From Secundilactobacillus collinoides DSM 20515 = JCM 1123 (GTDB lineage Bacteria; Bacillota; Bacilli; Lactobacillales; Lactobacillaceae): a stretch of 45,910 nt of DNA. The notes beneath the pieces are model-generated. The model had not been told where the DNA came from and did no database searches. It worked only from the letters and a program-made list of their open reading frames with translations. The DNA is taken from contig NZ_AYYR01000082.1 of assembly GCF_001435975.1 (NCBI RefSeq), forward strand, positions 22,033 to 67,942, written 5' to 3'. Positions 26,584 through 34,223 of this stretch are shown here, piece by piece. The translations under genes were made by a program, and so were the position numbers. Numbering within the stretch: position 1 is the first letter of the stretch; the number at the start of each line of letters is the position of its first letter.

Positions 26584-27147
26584 CTACTTAAACGCAATTT
26601 CCGGCATTTGGCACAATTTCCTAAATAAATCCTGTTCGGTAATGTCGAGCATGCCGCTTGCCCAGTCTTGCCAGATGCCGATAATGCCGTGGATTCGGTA
26701 CGTCATTTCCGAAATGTAACGCTTATCATCGCCTGGTAAATTGTCGATCTGCATCCTGACATCAATGCAGTCATGGGCATAGTCATAAATTAAGCTGCGA
26801 CCATCGTTTGACCGCACCAAATATGAGTAGGCACGCTTATGACTTGCAACATAAGTAACAATCTTTTCAATTTCTGTCGCAAATTTCCGTCGTCCCGCTT
26901 CGTCATCCATTGCTGGTACCGCAGGGATCTTATCCATTCTGATATGGCCGATATACTCTGAAAAAACAAGTTCACGCAGTGCCGAAATACTTTTAAAATG
27001 GCGATAAAACGTGGCCCGGTTCACATTGGCATTCTGTGATACCCGCGAAATAGTCACCTTATTGATATCCTGTTTTTCTGCCAAAGTCAGCAAAAAAGCT
27101 TCTTTAATAACCTCTTCACTTTTAATCACTCGCCGATCAAGTCCCAT
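26584..27147 (-). CDS. TetR-family regulator, 187 aa
   Basis: Short TetR-type repressor. The helix-turn-helix reads NKVTISRVSQNANVNRATFYRHF (about residues 29-51), and YRIHGIIGIWQDWASGML is the hydrophobic C-terminal segment. The ATG at 27147 has GGAGG nine bases upstream. The gene is alone. The 640 bases upstream are AT-rich and hold a perfect 12-bp palindrome that could be an operator. The ligand is unknown. Confidence 0.88.
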   Translation of the reverse strand: MGLDRRVIKSEEVIKEAFLLTLAEKQDINKVTISRVSQNANVNRATFYRHFKSISALRELVFSEYIGHIRMDKIPAVPAMDDEAGRRKFATEIEKIVTYVASHKRAYSYLVRSNDGRSLIYDYAHDCIDVRMQIDNLPGDDKRYISEMTYRIHGIIGIWQDWASGMLDITEQDLFRKLCQMPEIAFK

Positions 27148-27212
27148 CACTTTGTTCCTCCGATAACATTAAATACTTGTTTCGCCATACTTCCCGAAAC
27201 CGTTTTTAATCC

Positions 27213-27224
27213 AGATTTAAATCT
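27213..27224. promoter_or_regulatory. AGATTTAAATCT palindrome
   Basis: A perfect 12-bp palindrome 66 bases upstream of the TetR start at 27147. Its AAATCT half matches the half-site in the dyads at 6419 and 25998. Confidence 0.35.
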
Positions 27225-27785
27225 TTTAGTACTATAACAATCAACTACTCACAATCGTTTACCCTCTGTTAGGCACTTCTACTTAGTTTTCCGTTAACTT
27301 ATTCTTGCACATGACTATCAGTTAAAATCAGATATATTTGGTAATAATTGCTAAAAAGCCGTCATAACAAATCACTTATGACAAATTGTCACGTTTGAAA
27401 CACGTTATATCCGAACATTTTCGCGTTGACGTCATAAAATATCACGTTATAACATACACCAATTAAGCTTGTGAAGATAGGTCTTCCGTGAAAATAAATA
27501 TAATAAATTTGTTTACGAAACATAATAATCACTAATGTGTTGCTTTATTATCATAACGTTTTAATATATCCGGATAAATATCAACGTTATGAAATTCATT
27601 GACAAATAGTAATTGTGTCAACCCCTGCTGTGCCGAATGAACAGTTCCTTTAAATATAGATTTGCAACATACTGTCCTATTTCGTCCCTCAATTATACCA
27701 TTTTTAACATTAAATACTGTAGTAAATAAGCCCCCCAATTCCCGCTGTTAACAGCATTGTATCCGTTTTTTTATTATTTCTTAAC
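27225..27785. other. AT-rich intergenic region, no confident gene
   Basis: This holds repeated ACGTTATA-type words around 27395-27450 and a perfect minus-strand TATAAT (27692-27697) with a weak -35. A minus-strand open frame of 68 codons (27532-27738) overlaps that box and lacks a good ribosome binding site, so it is not called as a gene. Confidence 0.35.
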
Positions 27786-27791
27786 CAACAC

Positions 27792-27815
27792 AAAAAAGCC
27801 GAGCGCACTCGACTT
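27792..27815 (-). terminator. Terminator of the P-type ATPase gene
   Basis: On the minus strand AAGTCGAG pairs with CTCGGCTT (one G-U) around a 4-base loop and is followed by TTTTTTGTG. Confidence 0.65.
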
Positions 27816-27838
27816 TTATGGTTTCAAGAAAGCTTCTA

Positions 27839-27862
27839 TATAATGGTTAATATAATGGTTAA
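27839..27862. repeat. Tandem 12-bp repeat TATAATGGTTAA x2
   Basis: Two exact adjacent copies lie between the ATPase stop codon and its terminator. Confidence 0.6.
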
Positions 27863-27882
27863 TGGCTCAATGGCGCTTTCGA

Positions 27883-29790
27883 TTAATGACGCTTTCTGCT
27901 GGCTGATCGTTGTAATCGCATGGCATTCAGAATTGCAATGAGCGTCACGCCAACATCGGCGAAAACGGCTTCCCACATGCCAGCAACTCCTAACGCCCCC
28001 GCAATTAGGAAGATGCCCTTGATGGTTAGTGCGAAAATGATATTTTCCCAAACTATCTGTTTGGTGTGTTTGGCGATAGCTATCGCTGTTGTTATTTTTG
28101 AGGGCTGGTCGTCCATGATGACCACATCAGCCGCTTCAATGGCAGCATCGGAACCCAGGCCACCCATAGCGATACCGACATCTGCTCTAGCTAAAACTGG
28201 CGTGTCATTGATACCATCTCCAACAAAGGCAACCTTTCCCGCCTTATTGTGTGCCTCGGCCGTCAGCCGATCCACAATGGCGACTTTTTGTTCCGGCATA
28301 AGTCCGCCGGCAACGTTATCAATACCAATTTCAGCACCAATAGCTTTAGCCACAGGCTCACTATCACCGGTCAGCATCCAGGTTTCAATCGATCCATGTT
28401 TATTCAGTGCCGCAACCGCCTGTCTTGCATCCGCTTTAGGACAATCCGCTACCGTGATTGCACCGGCATATTCTCCGTCCAATGCAACGTAAACCACTGT
28501 GTCAGAAGTAGTTAATTGCGGTAATTTGATTTTGTTAGCCAAAAGGGCCTTCTCATTACCAGCCACGACCGTCACGCCATTGATCACTGCTTCGATTCCG
28601 TGTCCGGCAGTTTCAGCCGTTCGGGTCACGTGGTAATCTGTCTGAGCAATTGGAAAAGCCCGAATGATCGACTGGGCAATGGGGTGCGTCGATTGCTGTT
28701 CAGCGGCTGCCGCGTACCCCGTCAGTTTTGTTTCGCTGACGCCTCCTGCAGGCAAGACTTGGTTGACCTCGAACTGTCCCTTGGTCAGGGTACCCGTTTT
28801 ATCAAACGCCACAACAGAGACCTGGTTCAACACTTCTAGAAAGTTACTCCCTTTCACTAGGATACCGTTTCGAGAAGCGGCGCTGATACCGCCAAAGAAA
28901 CTTAGGGGAACAGAGATGACTAACGCGCACGGACAACTAATGACAAGAAACACCAAGGCGCGATTGATCCAAGTCAACCACTCACCCAACCCTAGCAGTG
29001 GTGGTATAATAGCCAACATGACGGCTAACGCAACGACCACCGGTGTGTATATTTTCGCAAATCGTTTGATAAACCGTTCAGTGGTCGTTTTTTTACTGCT
29101 AGCGTTTTGAACCAGATCCAAAATTCGCGCAATCGTTGAATTTTCATATCGTTTTGTCACCCGAACATCAACTGTGGTACTCTGATTGATGGACCCGCTC
29201 AAAATGGCATCGCCGCGCTTTAATTCACGTGGTATTGACTCACCAGTCAAGGCAGAAGTGTCCACCAGCGTGCTAGTGGTAAGCAACTCACCATCCAGCG
29301 GCACACGCTCACCGGCGCGAACCACAATGATGTCACCAGGCACCACGGCCTCGGGTTTGACAACAGTAGTGGTACATCCCCGGTGGACAGTCGCAGTGGT
29401 TGCTTTCACCTTAAGGAGCGATGAAATTGAGTTCTTCGAACGGCTGATAGCAGCGTCTTCGAACAGCTCACCAATCTCAAAGAATAGCATGACTGCCACC
29501 GCTTCAGGATACTGCTGTAACAGTAGTGCCCCCACCGTGGCCACGGTCATCAAAAAATTTTCATCAAACAGTTCACCGGCACCGATATTCTTCACTGAAT
29601 TGAGCAGGACACGGTGACCGATCACTAAGTAAGCCAGCACAAAGCTCGCGATTTTAAGCGGCGAAGCAGGCAAAAGGATCGCAACGATCATTAAGGCAAT
29701 GGCTGCCAAAATCGTTGTGACTCGTCGTTTATCCTTAAACAAACTACGAATTATTGGGTTGTTTTGAGTAGATACTAAACTATTTTTCAT
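27883..29790 (-). CDS. Zn/Cd-type P1B heavy-metal ATPase
   Basis: A 635-aa membrane pump that exports divalent soft metals (Zn2+, Cd2+, Pb2+ or Co2+) using ATP. Motifs are TGES (182-185), the metal-site CPC in the sixth helix (286-288), phosphorylation DKTGT (Asp330), the STHP nucleotide-site motif, and GDGINDTPVLA. Asp in the last helix (FADVGVTLIAILNAMRL) is the marker of the P1B-2 Zn/Cd group. There is no N-terminal metal-binding (HMA) domain, which is common in this subgroup. The ATG at 29790 has GAGGTG six bases upstream, better than the upstream ATG. It is divergent from an ArsR gene, the usual metal-sensing partner. Confidence 0.92.
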   Translation of the reverse strand: MKNSLVSTQNNPIIRSLFKDKRRVTTILAAIALMIVAILLPASPLKIASFVLAYLVIGHRVLLNSVKNIGAGELFDENFLMTVATVGALLLQQYPEAVAVMLFFEIGELFEDAAISRSKNSISSLLKVKATTATVHRGCTTTVVKPEAVVPGDIIVVRAGERVPLDGELLTTSTLVDTSALTGESIPRELKRGDAILSGSINQSTTVDVRVTKRYENSTIARILDLVQNASSKKTTTERFIKRFAKIYTPVVVALAVMLAIIPPLLGLGEWLTWINRALVFLVISCPCALVISVPLSFFGGISAASRNGILVKGSNFLEVLNQVSVVAFDKTGTLTKGQFEVNQVLPAGGVSETKLTGYAAAAEQQSTHPIAQSIIRAFPIAQTDYHVTRTAETAGHGIEAVINGVTVVAGNEKALLANKIKLPQLTTSDTVVYVALDGEYAGAITVADCPKADARQAVAALNKHGSIETWMLTGDSEPVAKAIGAEIGIDNVAGGLMPEQKVAIVDRLTAEAHNKAGKVAFVGDGINDTPVLARADVGIAMGGLGSDAAIEAADVVIMDDQPSKITTAIAIAKHTKQIVWENIIFALTIKGIFLIAGALGVAGMWEAVFADVGVTLIAILNAMRLQRSASRKRH

Positions 29791-29807
29791 CAAACTCACC
29801 TCATTCA

Positions 29808-29833
29808 TATTTATGTATGCGCATATGTTAATA
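29808..29833. promoter_or_regulatory. Candidate ArsR/SmtB operator
   Basis: An imperfect 26-bp dyad centred at 29820/29821 has the core TATGCGCATA and outer TATT/AATA arms. It lies between the divergent P-type ATPase and ArsR genes. Size and placement fit an ArsR/SmtB site. Confidence 0.55.
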
Positions 29834-29890
29834 TGTATTATAAAGCCTTTTCATTCAAATTACAACCCATCACGGAGGTTATCTATTACT

Positions 29891-30232
29891 ATGGAAGATG
29901 CACAACATTTAGAACTCGTTAACCACCTCAAGGATCACCTAGTCCCGACCGCCGAACTTGAGGATTTGGTGAGCCTGTTTAAATCTCTGGGCGACTTGAC
30001 GCGCCTTCGAATCATCCTCGCTCTGGCTCAAACCACCTTAAGTGTGTCGGAACTGACGGACATTCTCGGCATGAGCCAATCCACGATTTCCCATCAGTTG
30101 GGTCTGCTAAAACAAATGAACCTCGTCAAGGGTACCCGCGCTGGTAAAAACATCCACTACCGGCTGGCTGATGATCACATTTTGACGATCGTTGGGACGG
30201 TCAAAGCCCACGTGGAAGAACAAAAAAAGTAA
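29891..30232 (+). CDS. ArsR/SmtB-family metal-sensing repressor
   Basis: A 113-aa winged-helix repressor. The sequence shows FKSLGDLTRLRIILAL, then the recognition region SVSELTDILGMSQSTISHQLGLLKQMNLV and the wing KGTRAGKNIHYRLADDHI. It ends in a helix with DDHILTIVGTVKAHVEE, where the alpha-5 metal site (D-x-H with H-x-x-E) of CzrA/SmtB-type Zn sensors usually lies. GGAGGTT lies 10-12 bases before the ATG at 29891. It most likely represses the divergent ATPase until zinc or cadmium rises, binding the dyad in between. A perfect hairpin terminates it. Confidence 0.9.
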   Translation: MEDAQHLELVNHLKDHLVPTAELEDLVSLFKSLGDLTRLRIILALAQTTLSVSELTDILGMSQSTISHQLGLLKQMNLVKGTRAGKNIHYRLADDHILTIVGTVKAHVEEQKK

Positions 30233-30313
30233 CGCGCGTGGCGTACTCGTTGCTAACAAAGCGTGTTTTTGACTCTATCTCCTTTGCTAATCAAAAAGTG
30301 GAACAAACCGTTT

Positions 30314-30371
30314 AAAAATCTGCACAAAAACGGACTATTTTATAAAATAGTCCGTTTTTGTGCAGATTTTT
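30314..30371. terminator. 58-bp perfect palindrome, bidirectional terminator
   Basis: Two 29-base arms (30314-30342 and 30343-30371) are exact reverse complements with no spacer. The arm contains CTGCACAAAAACGGACTA. The 3' arm ends in TTTTT, so it can end ArsR transcription. The perfect pairing is beyond what a terminator needs. Confidence 0.65.
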
Positions 30372-30662
30372 GATTTGTGACGCTCTTTTCTGCTCAACCA
30401 TCCGTATTTTTGAAGTTGCGGTGCCTTATAGCAAATGATTCTTTGAAATTAGTCGTCTGTATATCGATTTGGTTATCCGACAGTCATCGGCTGTAAGTTG
30501 AAAACTGATTCAGATTCCGCCACTACCACTCTCATTCAGTCAAATTCTTAATCATTTTGGGCACAACCTTTGCTAATTCTTTGGGATTCCTTCGCAAAAT
30601 AGTAATATTTTCTTGTCATAATAAAGAAAATCAAAAAACTCACGAAGGAAGAAGGTCTTTTC

Positions 30663-30953
30663 ATGCTGAAAACAATGACGATTCCCGCATTACCAGTTGA
30701 AAACCTTATTATTTGGCGCCAGCTTTTCCGCCAGTTTAGCAACGCCCCGTTACCCCGTAACTGGGACTCTGCCAAAGACTATTTGTTAAACCAAGGTACC
30801 GTGGCCGAAATCATTGAATGTGACTCACAAGCCGAGGCGCAAGTTGCAGTAGTTGAAGATAACGAACGCATGGCCCTCTGGCGGCAAGAACCAGACGCAT
30901 TTCAGCTTTTCGGCGTGAAAGACGTTCGCAGATACATTTTGGTCATTCAATAA
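30663..30953 (+). CDS. Hypothetical protein, 96 aa
   Basis: I do not recognise this protein. It starts MLKTMTIPALPVENLIIWRQ and has a compact mixed sequence (PRNWDSAKDYLLNQGTVAEIIE, ALWRQEPDAFQLFGVKDVRRYILVI) without signal peptide or membrane helix. AAGGAAGAAGG lies seven bases before the ATG, and a 15-bp terminator follows 20 bases after the stop, so it looks like a real single-gene unit. No neighbour suggests a role. Confidence 0.7.
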   Translation: MLKTMTIPALPVENLIIWRQLFRQFSNAPLPRNWDSAKDYLLNQGTVAEIIECDSQAEAQVAVVEDNERMALWRQEPDAFQLFGVKDVRRYILVIQ

Positions 30954-30972
30954 GCGTCATGATTAACACAAA

Positions 30973-31022
30973 AACGTGCCTGACAAAATTTTCCGAGTGA
31001 TTTTGTCAGGCACGCTTTTTTT
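30973..31022 (+). terminator. Strong terminator
   Basis: CGTGCCTGACAAAAT (30975-30989) pairs perfectly with ATTTTGTCAGGCACG (31000-31014) and is followed by CTTTTTTT. An A-run on the other side may also let it stop the converging ica-type operon. Confidence 0.85.
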
Positions 31023-31187
31023 GCGCGATTTGTTTGTGAATTTTTTTGCTGATTTGAACTTAGTTTCTTATTAGAAAAATGTGGACTGAACGCCGTTACA
31101 GCACTGTGACAATTCCGAAATGCTGCGAGATCGCCGCCCAACTTTGAATACAGGGCATACTTTACTCAACTGGGACCACCTGCGCTA

Positions 31188-32069
31188 TCACAGCCACGCT
31201 CGAATACTCTTCCAACTACTGTCATTAACGATCATCCGCGGTGTTAAGTTCAGATTCTGTCTCGTGGTCACAATACCGTTATTCAACGTATAGATCACCT
31301 TCAACGTGGGCTGGGCCATCAAAAAGTTTTCGACCTGTGACGTACCACTGCCATACGGGTACGTAAAAATATCCGAGGTGTGACCCGTTTTTTCAAGCAT
31401 CATCTCTTCACTAGTGGCAAAATCCTGCTTAAACTTCGTGTAATTTCGCCGCAGGTTGAACGCCGGCGTGCCGTGTTCGAGATAATGCATGTTATTGGTG
31501 TGCACACCCAGTTCCATTCGGCTCCCAGACTCACGCTTTAATTTTAAGATTTGTGACCAAGTCGCCAGTTGTTCACCACCAAAATAGCGACCGGTGTTGC
31601 CCGTAATAATTGACGCCGTAAACGGATAGTGGTGTTTTTTCATTACTGGGGCAGCGTTCTCGACCAGCGTCCGGTCAATATCATCAAATGTCAACACAAC
31701 GTATTTGCCGTGAACTGTTTTATGTTTTTTCAGCATCGTGACCATTTGAGATGTCGAAATTACCTTAACGTGGTGTTTGGCCAGATAATCCATTTGCTGT
31801 TTAAACTGCGAGAGATTCTCGTTATAGGCGTGCAGCTGGTTATTAGGTGTCAGATCCTCGACCGTTTTCACAGCGGTATTGTCGTTCAGTACCCGGTGAT
31901 AACAGAGCACCATAATGCCGTTTTTAAGGCGTTTGTCTGAATCGGCTAACGCAAAATTTTCTCGATTTCCCAGTTCAAACTTAAGGTTCTTTTGAACGGT
32001 GACGCTGAGCAGAATCAAAAATGCGGCGATAAAAATGCCTAAAAGCCATTTACGCGTTGTTTTTGTCAT
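31188..32069 (-). CDS. icaB: PNAG N-deacetylase, IcaB/PgaB-type
   Basis: A 293-aa extracellular polysaccharide deacetylase with an N-terminal membrane anchor (residues 7-25). It shows CYHRV (56-60), the metal/catalytic TFDD (127-130) and H190-TNNM-H195, followed by FTYPYG, which is the expected NodB-fold order. Family enzymes remove a fraction of the acetyl groups from poly-beta-1,6-N-acetylglucosamine so that it stays on the cell. Like Staphylococcus IcaB, it lacks the C-terminal hydrolase half of E. coli PgaB. Its start overlaps the end of the icaD-like gene by 20 bases, indicating translational coupling. AAAGGCGG precedes the ATG. Confidence 0.85.
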   Translation of the reverse strand: MTKTTRKWLLGIFIAAFLILLSVTVQKNLKFELGNRENFALADSDKRLKNGIMVLCYHRVLNDNTAVKTVEDLTPNNQLHAYNENLSQFKQQMDYLAKHHVKVISTSQMVTMLKKHKTVHGKYVVLTFDDIDRTLVENAAPVMKKHHYPFTASIITGNTGRYFGGEQLATWSQILKLKRESGSRMELGVHTNNMHYLEHGTPAFNLRRNYTKFKQDFATSEEMMLEKTGHTSDIFTYPYGSGTSQVENFLMAQPTLKVIYTLNNGIVTTRQNLNLTPRMIVNDSSWKSIRAWL

Positions 32070-32355
32070 CAGTTGCCGCCTTTCGTTTTAACCGCCGAAT
32101 GTGGATGATACCATATAGTGAAATCAGAACACCTATCACGAGAATCAATGTCCCTAATGACCGATAAATTCGAAATGAGAGGTTAAAGAGCGAGTAGTTC
32201 ACAACCAGTGCGTCCGAATAAATGCCGAAAATAAAACAAACATTAACGATGACCAGATACAGTGCCACGACCCATAGTGCAGTGAGAAAGACAGCGCGCC
32301 GGATTCTGGATGCCAAGGACGTTTTTTTTCGAATGATCAATTTTTCTTTATCCAT
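32050..32355 (-). CDS. icaD: PNAG synthase accessory membrane protein, IcaD/PgaD-type
   Basis: A 101-aa protein with two membrane helices (about residues 18-46 and 65-88) and charged ends. Size, topology and its position between the glycosyltransferase and deacetylase genes match IcaD/PgaD, the small subunit needed for full activity of the PNAG synthase. The sequence itself is weakly conserved in this family, so context carries the call. It starts three bases after the icaA-like stop codon and overlaps icaB by 20 bases. Confidence 0.72.
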   Translation of the reverse strand: MDKEKLIIRKKTSLASRIRRAVFLTALWVVALYLVIVNVCFIFGIYSDALVVNYSLFNLSFRIYRSLGTLILVIGVLISLYGIIHIRRLKRKAATDDKNNA

Positions 32356-32358
32356 GCA

Positions 32359-33573
32359 CTACACCCCCCGATCCGGGCTGGACCAGACACCTTTTCGTTG
32401 CGGGTCAAGGAAAAATGACCCCAGCGCTGTGATGCAGCTGACGAGATTGACGACCCAGTAGAAAATAAAGTACAACGGCAGCAACAACAGATCCTGCCAA
32501 TCCACGTATCCTTGCCGTTGCGATGAGGTGAAACCGATAATGAACTGAATAATACTGATAATGGTCAGCACAAATAAAATACCGCCGTCTAGAATCAGTG
32601 CTTGAGCAAGTAATATTGTTAGGAAATACAATAGAACTGAAAAGGCACAGCATAGTGCCCAGACATTACTAATAATCATGTCGACAAGGAGCCACTGTTC
32701 GGCAAGCTTACCGGTAAAGATCAGTTGCCGATTGTGCACCAGGACCTCCAGCCCACCTCGAGCCCAGCGCCGACGCTGACGAATCAGGGCACGGATGTGT
32801 TCCGGCACAAGAATCCAAGAGACCGCTTGAGGACAGTAAATGACGTGCCAGTCCTTCGTGTAGAGTTTCCAAGTCATGTCAATATCTTCTGTCAGTGCTT
32901 CGACCGTCCATTTGTTGACGGATTCAACGGCACTTCTGCGATAGACCACGATCACACCGGAAACGGTCGTAATGTGTCCCGTAATAAAAGCTTGCCCGCG
33001 TTTGATAATATCGATGATGCCGATATATTCGAGTAGTTGGAGGCGTCCCAACAGCGTGGTTCGGTTGCGTACGACTGGCCGGCCAGCGACGGCGCCAGCT
33101 TTTGGATCATTGTAGAAGCGCAGCATCATATGGCTGAGCGCGTCTTGGTCAACATAAGCGTCAGAATCCAGGCACAGCAAATAGTCGCCGGCGGCCTGTT
33201 TAAGACCAATGTTCAGCGCGTTCGCTTTTCCGCCGTTGTCCACTATTGGTACGACCTTGATGACGAACTGGTCTTGATAGTGCCGCTGCAACTGGTACAT
33301 GACCTTTAAAGTAGCGTCATCACTGCCATCATCAATGAGGATCAGTTCAAAATGACGATAAGTGAGATCAGCGACCGATGCCACAACTTCATACAGTGTT
33401 TCCTCTTCGTTATGACTAGGAATCAGCACGGATACCAATGGCAGATCCGCATCCGATGCCGGTTGTTTCAGTGGCATCTGGTGCTGCTGAATCCCAAAGA
33501 AAATCGACCCCATGATCCAGATAATTGAAACGATCAGTGGATATAAAATAACAAACATACTCAGTAAAAACAT
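32359..33573 (-). CDS. icaA: PNAG synthase glycosyltransferase, IcaA/PgaC-type
   Basis: A 404-aa processive family-2 glycosyltransferase that polymerises UDP-GlcNAc into beta-1,6-GlcNAc at the inner membrane face. One hydrophobic N-terminal segment is followed by the catalytic domain with D81-D82 (LIDDGSDD), D136-S-D138, TED at 228-230 and QRRRW at 266-270, the complete D-D-TED-QxxRW set. Three helices lie near the C terminus. The ATG at 33573 has GGGGAG six bases upstream; the longer frame adds 30 residues with no site. It is the first gene of a tight operon with icaD and icaB. No icaC lies beside it. The promoter is not clear. Confidence 0.9.
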   Translation of the reverse strand: MFLLSMFVILYPLIVSIIWIMGSIFFGIQQHQMPLKQPASDADLPLVSVLIPSHNEEETLYEVVASVADLTYRHFELILIDDGSDDATLKVMYQLQRHYQDQFVIKVVPIVDNGGKANALNIGLKQAAGDYLLCLDSDAYVDQDALSHMMLRFYNDPKAGAVAGRPVVRNRTTLLGRLQLLEYIGIIDIIKRGQAFITGHITTVSGVIVVYRRSAVESVNKWTVEALTEDIDMTWKLYTKDWHVIYCPQAVSWILVPEHIRALIRQRRRWARGGLEVLVHNRQLIFTGKLAEQWLLVDMIISNVWALCCAFSVLLYFLTILLAQALILDGGILFVLTIISIIQFIIGFTSSQRQGYVDWQDLLLLPLYFIFYWVVNLVSCITALGSFFLDPQRKGVWSSPDRGV

Positions 33574-34151
33574 AAAAGTCTCCCCTGTTGAATCCAAAAG
33601 TAACGTGACACTAAATGCGATGCTGATCAACTCAGGTGCATCTAGGCTGGGCATCCAAGCCAATCAGCTAATGATTTGATGCTGGTACAATGTGCTTTCA
33701 AAAAGTAACTATTATATGAAATTAATGGCACTTTTTGCACGAACTTTGCCATTGTAATGGAGGTCGTGAGTACCGTCAACCGGAAAAATAGGATGTTTTC
33801 CGTCAAGTGATGAAGCAAAGCCTAACACAATCACTTTCATGACTAATTTATTGAGTGTTTACGAATTGTCTTAGTTTCTCAGACAGTTGATTTATGGGCT
33901 TTTTAAAATATTTCCCGGGAAATATTGGCACTGGGTGGAATTGAAAAGGAAAACCTCGTTTCAAATGCAAGGAATTTTCAATTGATTACATTATTTACAT
34001 AATTATTGAAAATGTGTAGCAGTTCTTCCCAAAATTGCATTTTCCACACCGTAACTAGTCGTCAATCCACGCCTATCCGATTGCGATTTTTTAGTACAAC
34101 TGTTCAATAATAGTCAATGTTTAAATTTGCGTTCTGAAGCACTTCTTCAAC
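33574..34151. other. Upstream region of the ica-type operon
   Basis: No gene is seen. It holds inverted CGGAAAA/TTTTCCG (33781-33802) with CGTCAA repeated on both sides, and a 20-bp palindrome listed separately. These may be operators of the PNAG operon. Confidence 0.4.
33907..33926. promoter_or_regulatory. 20-bp perfect palindrome
   Basis: AATATTTCCCGGGAAATATT lies 334 bases upstream of the icaA-like start. It is possibly a binding site. Confidence 0.4.
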
Positions 34152-34180
34152 AAAAAAAGGAGACTCCCGCAGAAGTCCCC
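34152..34180 (-). terminator. Terminator of the lipoprotein gene
   Basis: On the minus strand GGGGACT pairs with AGTCTCC around eight bases and is followed by TTTTTTG. Confidence 0.7.
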
Positions 34181-34223
34181 TCGATACCTTACATCTACGC
34201 GTAAACATGCAAATGAGGTTCAA

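Noticed and set aside
27532-27738. 68-codon minus-strand open frame ending LKRYDNKATH
   Set aside because: It starts with TTG without a good ribosome binding site and overlaps a TATAAT box that would place transcription start inside it. A remnant is possible but not shown.
30548-30775. 75-codon minus-strand open frame
   Set aside because: It is antisense to the better-supported 96-aa gene and its promoter region.
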